Shown here in pieces: positions 43,673-53,939 of a stretch of 64,000 nt of DNA. The DNA comes from Aedes albopictus (taxonomy: Eukaryota > Arthropoda > Insecta > Diptera > Culicidae). The stretch is taken from NCBI RefSeq assembly GCF_035046485.1, contig NC_085137.1, forward strand, positions 346,508,505 through 346,572,504, written 5' to 3'. Each line of letters opens with the position of its first letter. The first letter of the stretch is position 1. The position numbers and the translations under genes are program-made. The notes under the pieces were generated by a model, which had not been told where the DNA came from, did no database searches, and saw nothing but the letters and a program-made list of their open reading frames with translations.

Positions 43673-44787
43673 ATGAGCAACCTTGTAACGGAAAATCAGC
43701 AACAGATTAATACGAACCGAGACCAACGGCAACGACCCCAGCGAACAAAAAGGACTTGCGATCTGAAATTCGGTACGTGGAACTGCCGATCTCTTAACTT
43801 CATTGGGAGCACCCGCATACTCGCCGATCTACTGAAGGACCGCGGGTTCGGCATCGTAGCGCTGCAGGAGGTGTGTTGGATAGGATCCATGGTGCGAACG
43901 TTTAGAGGTAATCATACCATCTACCAGAGCTGCGGCAACACACGTGAACTGGAAACAGCCTTCATCGTGATGGGTGATATGCAGAGGCGCGTGATCGGTT
44001 GGTGGCCGATCGACGAAAGAATGTGCAGGTTGAGGACCAAGGGCCGATTCTTCAACTTCAGCATAAAAAACGTGCACAGCCCACACTCCGGAAGTACTGA
44101 TAATGACAAGGACGCATTCTAAGCGCAGCTCGAACGCGAGCACGATCGCTGCCCAAGCAATGACGTCAAGATCATCATAGGAGATTTGAACGCTCAGGTA
44201 GGCCAGGAGGAGGAATTCAGACCGACGATTGGTATGTTCAGCGCCCACCAGCAGACGAACGTAAACGACCTACGACTCATTGATTTCGCCGCCTCCAAAA
44301 ATATGGCCATACGTAGCACCTTTTTCCAACACAGCCTCCTTTATCGTTACACCTGGAGATCACCACAGCAGACGGAATCTCAAATCGACCACGTTCTGAT
44401 TGACGGACGGCAGTTCTCCGACATTATCGACGTCAGGACCTATCGTGGCGCCAACATCGACTCCGACCACTATCTGGTGATGGTCAAACTGCGCCCAAAA
44501 CTCTCCGTCATCAACAATGTACGGTACCGGCGACCATCACGCTACAACCTAGAGCGACTGAAACAACCGGATGTCACTTCAGCATACGCGCAGAATCACG
44601 AGGCCGCGTTGCCAAACGAGGGCGAGCTCGATGAGGACCCTGTAGAGGACTGCTGGAGTACAGTGAAAGCAGCCATTAACGACGCAGCCGAGAGCACCAT
44701 CGGGTACGTGGAACGGAATCGACGGAGCGATTGGTTCGACGAAGAGTGCAGAACGGTTTTAGAGGAGAAGAACGCAGCGAGGGCGGT
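43673..44787 (+). pseudogene. LINE-A endonuclease region, one stop codon
   Basis: From ATG at 43673 the frame encodes a basic N-terminus, then LKFGTWNCRSL (TWN motif), IVALQEVCW (catalytic QE), TIYQSCGN, GDMQRRVIGWWPI, and a stop at 44120-44122 (DAF-stop-AQLERE). It continues in frame with VKIIIGDLNAQVGQ (GDLN), SQIDHVLIDGR and ANIDSDHYLVM (SDH), then SDWFDEECRTVLEEKNAARA. All APE-type endonuclease signature residues are present. Only the stop disables it, so this is the best-preserved LINE-A copy. The coding sequence is cut at 44787 by a large insertion and resumes at 51135. An RTE-like clade is suggested by the overall pattern, tentatively. Confidence 0.85.
44768..44787 (+). repeat. 20-bp target duplication, left copy
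   Basis: AAGAACGCAGCGAGGGCGGT here is repeated exactly at 51135-51154. Removing 44788-51154 restores the LINE-A reading KNAARAV-MLQQGT. Confidence 0.9.
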
Positions 44788-44852
44788 CAAGATGATGGTG
44801 TTTCGGACTGCTGATCGTGTTTTGGAGCGAAAATCTAGTGAAATGGTTAAAA

Positions 44853-45004
44853 AGGTTGTCCCCCATTTCCCGGAAAACCATTTCCCGGAAAACCGTTTCC
44901 CGGAAAGACGTTTCCCGGAAATCCATTTCCCGGAATGGACCATTTCCCGGAAATCCATTTCCCGGAATGTACCATTTCCCGGAATGCACCATTTCCCGGA
45001 AAAA
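44853..45004. repeat. CCATTTCCCGGAA minisatellite, left arm
   Basis: CATTTCCCGGAA recurs about ten times with spacers such as AAC, TGGAC or TGTAC. The inverse array lies at 48893-49025. The peptide FPENHFPENRFPE fused to the end of the LINE-A frame is produced by this array. Confidence 0.85.
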
Positions 45005-45010
45005 AAATAA

Positions 45011-45252
45011 TATACCGCATTTAGTTCACCACTGGACTGTAAACTGCGACTTCATAAGTGCGAAAACGTAAATAAAAGTGCGCGATTGCATCAAATCAGG
45101 TTGATGTCTTCGGCGCACTATTTCTTCAATCTATGGTGAACAAGTGCTCTGAAGACACCGAGTTGATTTGATGCAATCACGCACTTTTATTAGCGTTTTC
45201 GCACTCGTGAAAACTAGTGCGATAGTCCAGTGGTGAACTAAATGCGCTATAT
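45011..45252. repeat. 242-bp palindrome (hairpin core of composite foldback 1)
   Basis: TATACCGCATTTAGTTCACC and ACTGGACT at the left are mirrored at the right (AGTCCAGTGGTGAACTAAAT, then GCGCTATA). Inner stems include AAAAGTGCGCGATTGCATCA / TGATGCAATCACGCACTTTT and GTGTCTTC-like pieces. It shares word order with the palindrome at 57070-57300. Confidence 0.8.
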
Positions 45253-45619
45253 TTAAAATTAATTTTCCGTTTGTGTTCTGTAAATAATGGCAGTGAATTA
45301 TAATTGTATAATGTTTGACAGTACTGATGTTCAAAGAAGAGTAATCGATAAGGACACAACATCATTTTCTGCAGAATACATAAGAGACCGTCATTTTTAC
45401 AATTATTGTAATTCTCACAAATAGTAAATTTTTCCTTATTTCAAAGTATATTCATTTGAGTTTTTTGTTAAAATAGTTGTCAGCATCAAACCACCGACGA
45501 AATCAAACTGCTAAGTTTTCATCACATATTTTCCCTTCTTTCTAGCATAGGCTGTTCCTTCTAGTTAAATTGCTAAAATAGTTGTTGACATTAAGCTGCT
45601 AACAATTTCATAAGATATT

Positions 45620-45765
45620 TTGGTTGTATACCATTTCGCCGAAAACCATTTCGCGGATTTTTTTTTCTCAGTGTAACATTTACCGGAATGAACCTTTTCG
45701 CCGAACACCATTTCGCAAAATGACGGAATGTACTGTTTCGCGGAATAATATTTCACCTAATTTAA
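45620..45765. repeat. CCATTTCGCCGAA / TTTCGCGGAA minisatellite, inner left arm
   Basis: Words ACCATTTCGCCGAAAACCAT, TTTCGCGGA, CACCATTTCGC and CTGTTTCGCGGAAT recur here. The inverse (ATTCCGCGAAATGG, TTTTCGGCGAAATG) lies at 48215-48335, forming an inner inverted pair around the ~100-bp array. Confidence 0.75.
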
Positions 45766-46870
45766 TATTTTGCAAACGATAGAAGACAAGGATGTAAATC
45801 TAGTGATCATGATCAGATTTCGAATGTGTCGCGGTTGAACGGCATCGTGCGATCATAGTAACAACGATAACTTTTTGTCGTCAAGCATCATAACAAACTA
45901 CAGTCCTAGAAGAATGATTCGCTCGGCATGTTCACGATGCGATCGCTATCATGAAGTCGAAATGATAAATTCGCCATTTCATTCACTTTTGGAGCATTTA
46001 TACTTCTTTAACTTGAATATATGCTTATGAAGGTATTATTTCTAATCATGAATGCGGTTTACGGGTGCATAAAGGGCCTAAATTGTGATGAATAAAATTT
46101 ATCATGACTTGTAACATGATCCGATAACGGGTCATCACGCGATAAACCGTGCATCAGATGCTTTGATTGCTCTGTGATACGAGTACGGTGTGAGGCGTCG
46201 GCTTCATGCTACTGAAAGAACAAGACTATCTTGGATTATTCGTATCCTGTATCATTTATCGCTTGAAGTGATTTTCTGCCATCCTTGATAGAAGAATCAA
46301 CAGTGTAATTTCCGCATGGCTTGGTCAGTCAAATCAAAATCAAGAAATTTACATTTGACAAAAAAGAATGACAAATTATTTTCTCTGCTTTAATTCTTTA
46401 ACTTTAACTATGCTTAACCTTAGCTCTCCGATTATACTAATTGTTTAGATTTAGATTTACTATCTTCCTGGATAAAAGTTTTCCTTGTTTGATTCGTAAT
46501 CTGTTCTCAAGAATTTCGAACGTAATGCCAAAGGCCATTAGGCCAGACGTCATCAAGTCGAAAGCAATCGTTGTCACATAGATTGTACTTTTAAGCATAT
46601 TGGTAACTCCATCAGAGATTCTTCCTTCTTTCAAATAAGGCTGTTCTTTCCAGCAAAATTATAGTTTGGCAACCGAATTGCTAAATGTTCCATCATTTGT
46701 CTTCTTCATCAAAGGCTGTATATGTGTTGTTAAGTTTGCGGCGATGAAATTCGACACTCTATAGAAGATTTCACCTTCTTTTGATGATAGGCTGTTTTTA
46801 AAATTACACTGTTGAACATTTTGACCAGCTACTAAACTGCTAATCAAATGAACATTTTTCCTTCTATTAA

Positions 46871-47230
46871 GGACAATCGTCTTGAAATCCCGCTTCAACA
46901 GTGCATCAGAACTTCAGACGCACAAATCTCAAGAAGCAAGCTACAAACAACAGAGCAACATAACAAACAACTGAAAACGCTCACTTGTAATAAGCATAAA
47001 ATGAGAAGTTCAGTGAGTGAATTCCGACACACAATTTCTTCGAAGAGAAGAAAATTTTCTTACAGGTGGGCAATGGAAGAAAATTTCTTCTCTTCGAAGA
47101 GATTGTGCGCCGGAATTCGCCCACAGGTGTGCTGGTTTTGTTTTCGAAGAGATTTGTGCCCTTAAAATCGTGAGTAGGCGTCAAAGTTGACCATTGTGGC
47201 GGCCATTTTGGAATTCTAACAAGTCTGTCC
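46871..47230. mobile_element. TTAA-flanked MITE, second copy of the 1958-2189 family
   Basis: TTAA is at 46867-46870 and 47231-47234. Ends GGACAATCGTCTTGAAATC and AACAAGTCTGTCC match the copy at 1958-2189 throughout. The difference in length is due to an extra ~118-base foldback (about 47015-47130) with AATTTCTTCGAAGAGAAG / CTTCTCTTCGAAGAGATT arms. Confidence 0.75.
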
Positions 47231-48214
47231 TTAAAAATGTGCTGTTCTTCAGAGTAACACTATTAGTGTGTTTTTTCGTGGTCAAGCTGCTGGCCCTACC
47301 TTCAGAAATGTATCCTTCTCTAAGTCGGGGTTTTTTTTCGAGTTGCACAGTTATGTTGTTTATTGGTGGTCCACTGCTAACTCCGTAGGAGGTTTGTTCT
47401 TCTTTTTAAATGTGCTCTCCTTTCTAATAACACTTGCTGGTGACCAAACTGGTATTTACAATTGAAAATTTTCCTTCTTTAAAGAATAAGTTGTTAACTT
47501 ATAAGTTGCAGTGCTACCGTATTATTTAGTATGTCAACAACTAACTTATTCTTATGAGATTTTTATTTCTTTTAATAATAGGCAGATCTTTAAATCCAAT
47601 TGTCCTAACATCTATTAAGCCCAGTGATTAATCGCCTCATGTCAATTGAGCCTAATCTCCCAGCATCATAATTTTCGGACTGGGCTACTTCTCAGCTTCT
47701 ACACGTACGCCCTTATTGACTGAAAGCATTATATGTAAAAATGTTGCTTTTTTGTAAACCACGTGACCGCGTAACCCTTAAGTCAAGTAACACTCCTTAG
47801 GGATAACTTTATCGGCTTTCTCTTCTTTTTGATGTTCCAACTAGCTTGTACTGTTATAACAGAAATCAAAACAAATCTTATTTTTGTATCAGAGGATTTC
47901 CTACCTATCAAACATACGCTGTTTTTTACAGATATGCTATTGATCAGATATCACATATCAGCCCTTCTTCACAACAAAGGCTGTTCTTTGATAAAAAAAA
48001 ATATGCGTTATGCTGTTTTTAGAATAACAACTGCTAAATTAATATTATCGAAGAATTTTCCTTCTTTCATATATAAGCTGTTCTTTCGAAGTATACCCTT
48101 ACAAAAATTTAATTGTTGATATGAAACATTCCATATTTCATTTGCTATTTTGAGTTTTGAATCCTAGATCTTATCATGATGTAGTCCCTCGATTAGTTAA
48201 ATTTTGTATCATAT

Positions 48215-48335
48215 TAACGATTTTCCGTAAAACGGTGCATTCCGCGAAATGGTAAATTCCGCCTAATGTCATTACGCGGAATGTTACACCGCGAAAAGGA
48301 ATTCCGCGAAATGGTTTTCGGCGAAATGTTACACA
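48215..48335. repeat. TTCCGCGAAATGG minisatellite, inner right arm
   Basis: CATTCCGCGAAATGG, AATTCCGCC, TTACGCGGAATG, GAATTCCGCGAAATGG and TTTTCGGCGAAATG occur in succession, the inverse of 45620-45765. Confidence 0.75.
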
Positions 48336-48892
48336 ATCGATATTTTCCCTTCTTTTACACCTAGGCTGTTCTTCCGAGTTATCTTTTAAAATAGTTGTCA
48401 GCATTAACCTGTCTATGTTGTCATCAGATATTGTCCCTTATTTTAAACATAGGCTGTTCTTTCTAGTTACATGGTAAGAATAGTTGTTGGCATTAAGCTA
48501 GCAATATTTCCATATGATATATTCCCTTCTTTTACGCATATGCCGTTCTTTCGTGTTTATCGAGATCAAACTGCTAACTATTTCATCGAATATTTTCCCT
48601 TCTTTTAAACATAGGCTGTTCTTTAAAGTTATACTGCTATACTTTCAACAAGAAGTCTTTGATATTCGTAAGATCAAAAAACTGGAAAAGAGACAATGGT
48701 AATACTCTTGTCCCTCCGATTAGCTGTTGAGGCATACCGTAATTTAGAGACTTCAATTATTCATAATACTCGTCATAAAAAAACTAATACATATTGAATT
48801 TAGTACATAACTTTATTATTTTTATGCAAAAAAATCTTTACAAAATAATGAAAATAATAGAAATGTTGTTTTTTGATATTATACATGTTTTC

Positions 48893-49025
48893 CGGGAAAT
48901 GGTCATTCCGGGAAATGGTTTTCCGGGAAATGGTACGTTCCGGGAAATGGTTTTCCGGGAAATGGTCCATTCCGGGAAATGGCTTTCCGGGAAACGGGTT
49001 TCCGGGAAATGGTTTTCCGGGAAAC
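48893..49025. repeat. TTCCGGGAAATGG minisatellite, right arm
   Basis: TTCCGGGAAATGG recurs about eight times, the inverse of 44853-45004. It ends GAAACGACGTACAATCGGTT, comparable to the left outer edge (ACCTTTTTAACCA region) only loosely. Confidence 0.85.
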
Positions 49026-49445
49026 GACGTACAATCGGTTAAAAAATGTTAAGAAATTGAAAAGAAAACAGAAGAAACAGGAGTGCAAAAGTAAGGGAGA
49101 GGAGCGGGGAAGGCGTCGGGCTATGGACGTATAGAAGTAGGTAGTGGGGTGCTCAGTTAGAATGAGAGGGTGAGCAATGGAAAGTTTGTCGGAGTGGAAT
49201 CTAGGTTGGTATTAGTTGTGTTGCTTTAGATTTGGTGCTGGAGTAGACCAACTCCAACAATGTTGGTGCATGGAACCAGATGAGAGGAGGGGAATCAAAT
49301 AGGACGTAACGTGTTCGGATGAAGTGGTTTCACGCCAACTGTACCTGCGTGACAATCACGAAGCGTCTCTGTGTGGTGTGATTGTTTCAACAGCATATGT
49401 GAGTAATGTAGGGGGCGGGTGTTCTAAAGCCGAACGTATAAGCTG

Positions 49446-50007
49446 CAGGGAATGAAATTATCAGCAAATTGAGACGAAAAACGGCGTTTTTCGAGCAAGC
49501 GATTTTTTCTGTTTTTGCTTTTCCTGTGAGAAATGATTATCGGTCGTTGCTGTTTGTCCCCGATCAAAGATAGCCGAAAACTGAAAATCGCTCTTTTCAT
49601 TTTCGCTATCCAACTTTATCGCCTGCTAAGTTATCGCGATAATTATCGGAAGGCAAATAACAAAAATTTGCCGCTAACGAGATTCGAACCTAGACCCTCC
49701 ACAAAAATGTGTATGAGCGCGCACCATAACCACTCGACCACACAAGCTGCTCGAGAGAGGACAGAAATTCTATACATAAAAGCTACAGCCGGTGACGATG
49801 GGACTACGGAAAGGCGAACAAAGAGCAGAAAGCAAACCAGTCAACTTTTCATTGCTGATGATAATCGATTTTCGGCGCTGCGGAACGAGCGAAAACACAT
49901 TTTCGGGAGAAACTCGGGTCTGAATTTATCGCACGTCTTTTTTCGCCGATAATGCGTGTGGGAGAGTTTTCTACTATCGCGATCGTGATCGATAATTTCA
50001 TTCCCTG
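49446..50007. mobile_element. 562-bp hAT-like MITE with 8-bp target duplication
   Basis: Termini CAGGGAATGAAATTATC and GATAATTTCATTCCCTG are perfect inverses and are flanked by ATAAGCTG at 49438-49445 and 50008-50015. An 8-bp duplication and CAGGG ends are hallmarks of the hAT superfamily. The interior carries a tRNA-like segment on the minus strand (49675-49750). No transposase is encoded. Confidence 0.85.
49675..49750 (-). mobile_element. tRNA-like segment inside the hAT MITE
   Basis: The minus strand reads TGTGGTCGAGTGGTTATGGT (A-box-like), then GTGTATGAG-like variable sequence, then TCTAGGTTCGAATCTCGTTA (B box GGTTCGAATCT). Spacing fits a tRNA with a long variable arm (Ser/Leu-like), but the acceptor stem does not pair well, so a tRNA-derived SINE head or tRNA pseudogene is likelier than a working tRNA gene. 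Confidence 0.5.
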
Positions 50008-50015
50008 ATAAGCTG

Positions 50016-51114
50016 TTAAACGAGTGAGAGTCTGATGATGTGGTAGTGTCCAGTAGTAGTTAGTAGTGGTGTTTTCAATGTGTGAAATACGAGATGATAT
50101 GTTTTGGAAGTTAGAGTGGACACCTGATTAGGGTGGCCCATAAAAAGTATTTTATCATTGGTGGCTTGAAATTCTTTTATATGCATAAATTAACAATAAC
50201 AATAAGCTAAAATAGTAATATATAATAAGAATAAGTGGATTATTTCAGAAAAAATGTGGTGAATTTAGATTTTAGAGTTATGAAGACCTTAGAAGTTATA
50301 GAGAGCAGAAACATTACAAGTAAACGTTTGCATGAGTGAACAAATAAACTATTCAATGAAGAATAACAAGGGAAGAAATAGCCTTAAAAAAGAAATAAAT
50401 TACCTTTAAAAAAAGAACTATATGTCAACTTAAGAGTTGTGAGCCCACCATAAGGTCTCTCTAAATCGATTGCTGGTTATTTCAATATTTTAGTAACATA
50501 GTTTAGAAACCATCAAACCAAATCAGCAGAATTAAAATTTTATGACGGCATTTAGGCAGAATAGTTTTAGGTGTGTTTCACTGGCTAAAGAAATGTGAGG
50601 ATACAACATGAGTTCTTTTCATCGTAGGTCTCGAAAAGCTGGTAAGTCATATTGTGGAACCATGATTTATATTTGAACATTATTGAAATCATATGGGGGC
50701 TAAAAAGGGAGGGTATCAAACTAATAACAGGCTGGAGGCGGGAGTCGTGGAAACCAGGCCCAAATCACGGAGGCATTCGCTTCTATGCTTAAAATTCAAG
50801 GATCTTAATCATAGTCGATGATGTCTTCTAACAGCCTGCTATAAGTTTGACGCACGCTATAGAATATCAATTTTGTAACAAACCACCAGACGGAAATCTT
50901 AATATGCATTTCAAGTTGCTGAGGGGTAAGATATCAACTTATGTTGGAAGGAGATTCAATTATTTTAGTGGATTGCAGATAGATCTAGTACTTATGGGTT
51001 CACGATCTGGTTTAGATCTCTCAAAGGCTAGGAAACATTGAATAATTCAGCATCTTGAATTTGCTATTAAGAGGAACCGTACGACATGGCAAGTCCTGCA
51101 CTGGTGGTGGCTTT
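50016..51114. other. Unidentified right part of the 6.35-kb insertion
   Basis: No gene or terminal repeat is recognised. It lies between the hAT-like MITE and the (ATATC)4 tail, so it should include the 3' end of the retroelement that made the 20-bp duplication. It has no recognisable coding sequence. Confidence 0.45.
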
Positions 51115-51134
51115 ATATCATATCATATCATATC
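51115..51134 (+). repeat. (ATATC)4 microsatellite tail
   Basis: Four ATATC units end exactly at the right copy of the 20-bp duplication, as 3' tails of some non-LTR retrotransposons do. Confidence 0.8.
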
Positions 51135-51784
51135 AAGAACGCAGCGAGGGCGGTAATGCTGCAGCAAGGGACTTGACAGAACGTGGAACGTTACAAACAG
51201 AAGCGAAAACAGCAAACCCGCCTCTTTCGGGAGAAAAAGCGCCGCCTGGAAGTAGCGGAGTGTGAAGAAATGGAACTGCTGTGCCGTTCCCAAGAAACAC
51301 GGAAGTTCTATCAGAATCTCAACGCATCCCGCAACGGCTTCGTGCCGCGAGACGAAATATGCAGGGATAAAGACGGAGGCCTCTTGACGGACGGACTTGA
51401 TGTGATCAAAGGGTGGAAGCAGCACTTCGATCAGCACCTGAACGGCGTGGAGAACGTAGGCACGGGAGACCACGGCAATGGAGGAAATGAACGTGCAGTG
51501 GAGGACGGAAATGAGCCAACTCTCACGCTGAGGGAAGTTAAGTATGCCATTCACCAGCTCAAAACCAACAAAGCAGCTGGTAAGGATGGTATCGCAGCTG
51601 AGCTCTTCTAGATGGGCCCAGAAAAGTTGGCCACCTGTCTGCATCGGCTGATAGTCAGGATCTGGGAAACCGAACAGCTACCGGAGGAGTGGAAGGAAGG
51701 GGTAATCTGTCCCATTCACAAGAAAGGCGACCATTTCGAATGTGAGAACGTCAGGGCGATCACAATTTTGAATGTTGCCTATAA
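51135..51784 (+). pseudogene. LINE-A linker and N-terminal reverse transcriptase
   Basis: After the 20-bp duplication the LINE-A frame resumes with VERYKQKRKQQTRLFREKKR, then MELLCRSQETRKFYQNLNAS, then ICRDKDGGLLTDGLDVIKGW and KQHFDQHLNGVENVG, then NKAAGKDGIAAELF. A stop follows at 51609-51611, then MGPEKLATCLHRLIVRIWET, then LPEEWKEGVICPIHKKGD, then FECENVRAITILNVAYK. The A-x-G-x-D-G-I and R-x-I-(T/S) motifs are RT motif 0/1 regions. The copy is broken at TATAAA (51784) by a SINE-bearing insertion. Confidence 0.85.
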
Positions 51785-52209
51785 ATAATTTTGTAATATC
51801 CAGGCGCGTAATTTCTGACGACGTATCGAATTTCGAACGTAATTTCACTCTGTTGCATCGTTTTCCAACAATTATCACACTCACAATGTACACCCTGTTT
51901 GGTACCGGAAAGTGTCAATAAACCCATTCCAGCAGATACCTAGAAGCAGTATTATATTTATTTATCACCTAACTTCTAACTCGGTGAAATAGCCGAGAGG
52001 TAAGGGATATGCCTCACAATCAACGGATCAGTGTACGAATCCATGACAATATTTTACTTACGTATGATTCATCCACAGCTCCGGTTCTAGCACCACTTTC
52101 AAGCTGCGGCGGCTAATTTGCTGCGTGAAAAGAATTTAATCTGTACATCACTTTTACGACGCAACTGATTTGCAGCGAAAATGATGTGATATCACAAGAA
52201 TTTTTTTGC
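51785..52209. mobile_element. SINE-bearing insertion within LINE-A
   Basis: About 425 bases separate INVAYK from YKVLSQIIF of LINE-A. Imperfect flanks TGTTGCCTATAAA and TGCTGTGTACAAA may be a decayed 13-base duplication. The insert contains a tRNA-derived SINE at 51965-52100 and other unidentified sequence. Confidence 0.65.
51965..52100 (+). mobile_element. tRNA-derived SINE, copy 2
   Basis: GGTGAAATAGCCGAGAGGTA is followed by CAGTGTACGAATCCATGACA and TATTTTACTTACG, in the same order as copy 1 at 13330-13470. The B box is degraded (GTACGAATCC). Confidence 0.7.
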
Positions 52210-53050
52210 TGTGTACAAAGTGCTATCCCAGATCATCTTCTGTCGTCTGCACCTAAAACGAATGAGTTCGTGGGAAGTTATCAAGCCGGCTTCATCGACG
52301 ACCGGTCGACAACGGACCAGATCTTTACCGTACGGCAAATCCTCCAGAAATGCCGTGAATACCAGGTCCCAACGCATCACCTGTTCATCGACTTCAAAGC
52401 GGCATACGACAGTATCGACCGCGCAGAGCTATGGAGAATCATGGACGAAAACAGCTTTCCTGGGAAGCTGACTAGACTGATTAAAGCAACGATGGACGGT
52501 GTGTCAAACTGCGTAAGGGTATCGGGTGAACTATCTAGTTCATTCGAATCTAGCCGGGGACTACGACAAGGTGATGGACTCTCATGCCTACTCTTCAACA
52601 TCGCTCTGGAAGGTGTGATGCGACTAGCCAGGCTCAACAGCCGGGAAACGATTTTCACAAAATCCGGTCAATTTGTGTGCTTTGCGGGAGACATGGACAT
52701 TATTGCCAGAACATTTGGAACGATAGCAGAGCTGTACACCCGCCTGAAACGCGAAGCAGCAAAGGTTGGACTGGTGGTGAATGCCTCAAAAACAAAGTAC
52801 ATGCTGGTAGGCGGAACCGAACACGATCGGATCCGTCTGGGTACTAATGTTACGATAGACGGGGATACTTTAGAGGTGGTGGAGGAATTCGTCTACCTCG
52901 GATCCTTACTGACGGCTGACAACAACATGAGCCGTGAAATTCGGAGGCGCATCATCAGCGGAAGTCGGGCCTACTACGGGCTCCAGAAGAAACTGCGGTC
53001 GAAAAAGATTCACCCACGCACCAAATGTACCATTAGGCCTGTACACCTTG
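52210..53050 (+). pseudogene. LINE-A reverse transcriptase palm, catalytic box mutated
   Basis: The reading YKVLSQIIFCRL is followed, after a frameshift near 52250, by EFVGSYQAGFIDDRSTTDQ (motif 2), HHLFIDFKAAYDSIDR (motif A), GLRQGDGLSCLLFNIALEG (motif B) and FVCFAGDMDIIAR (motif C). In motif C the usual F-A-D-D has become F-A-G-D at 52681-52692. It continues VNASKTKYMLVGG and EFVYLGSLLTADN to LRSKKIHPRTKCT. The loss of a catalytic aspartate means this copy cannot polymerise. The C-terminal domain is missing: after R-P-V at about 53047 the sequence changes to unrelated DNA. Confidence 0.88.
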
Positions 53051-53619
53051 TCAAAAATGTTCTCTGATTCTCAAGTCCACCCCCATATTTTGATTGGCAT
53101 CCTAAAAGAAGTAACTGGTAAAAATTTCAGCTAAATCCATTGAAATTAAGAGGTACATCAAATCAATTTTGTGTTTTCGACTATTTAAGTTCAACAATCA
53201 TAACTACAAAAAAACTTGACAAAACTCAATTCTTTCGGCGGAAATTGAAAGCTACACTTGTTTGCTACAACTTCTCCGAACAACTTTTGCCAATAAAATT
53301 GAAGGAAACATGTGTAATTGTCACATTTGTAATCAGAAAATCCTTAAAAAGATGATTTTTTGATAGATTTCGTTCTGGAACACCCTAATATACGCAATAA
53401 GTTGGATTTTTCAAAACGGCATCATATTCTCCAATATTTTTTTGTTATTTGCTTCTTTGACACCAATGCTATAGGAGTTGAGCAAAAATTACAAAAATTC
53501 GTGAAAGCCAAATGTGGTCTAAAAACTACACTATCAGAAAAAATCATGTAAATTTAAGTTCACTTGGATGCACATAAAAGGAGCGGTCCGTTTGACACAA
53601 ATTTACGTCTTCTATCACA
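53051..53619. other. Non-coding stretch
   Basis: No coding motif or terminal repeat is recognised. The sequence is AT-rich and looks unlike LINE-A or the SINE that follows. Confidence 0.5.
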
Positions 53620-53770
53620 AATAAAGTCGAGCTAGCAATCGCTAGAGCCGAAGCGAGAGATAAAACAAATGAAAGTAAAATAATGAACTGGATTCGAACT
53701 CTAGTCCGCTGATTGAGAGGAACGTACTATACCTCTCGGCTGTTTCACCGAGTTGTGAGATAAATGTAAA
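53620..53770 (-). mobile_element. tRNA-derived SINE, copy 3
   Basis: On the minus strand the order is CACAACTCGGTGAAACAGCC, then GAGAGGTATAGTACG, then GGACTAGAGTTCGAATCCAG (B box GTTCGAATCC), then TATTTTACTTTC, then GGCTCTAGCGATTGCTAG. It is the same family as 13330-13470 and 51965-52100. Confidence 0.75.
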
Positions 53771-53939
53771 ACTGTTTCTACCTATCTGGTCAGATAGGTT
53801 TGTTGACATCTTGTGCAACCAACTTGAACTTACATGACGGATGTAAAATTGAGTCAAATTTGCCATTCAGTCATGAAATGTTTACGTACATTGATGGTTT
53901 ACGTCACGTGTAAATTCCTATTTTTTTTAAGAGTGTATA

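Larger units (their letters stand above)
45440..48640. repeat. Degenerate ~100-bp tandem repeat (TAGGCTGTTCTTT words)
   Basis: The phrase TTCCCTTCTTTTAAACATAG, then GCTGTTCTTTCTAGTTATAC, then TGCTAA, then ATAGTTGTTGGCATTAAGC, then ATTTCATCAGATAT recurs at least a dozen times with heavy decay, for example at 45535, 46625, 47990, 48070, 48360, 48450, 48535 and 48610. The TTAA MITE at 46871-47230 is inserted within it. No coding. Confidence 0.65.
44788..51134. mobile_element. 6,347-bp composite insertion inside LINE-A
   Basis: The insert is bounded by a perfect 20-bp duplication and ends in (ATATC)4 at 51115-51134. A long target duplication plus a microsatellite tail is characteristic of target-primed reverse transcription. 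Yet the insert shows no LINE frame. Instead it holds inverted pairs of TTTCCCGG and TTTCGCGG minisatellites, hairpins, a TTAA MITE, a degenerate ~100-bp array and a hAT-like MITE. Either a non-coding retroelement carried or later received this cargo, or the insert is a much-invaded decayed element. Confidence 0.75.

Noticed and set aside
49675..49750. Functional Ser/Leu-type tRNA gene on the minus strand
   Set aside because: The acceptor stem pairs poorly and the sequence lies within a hAT-like MITE.
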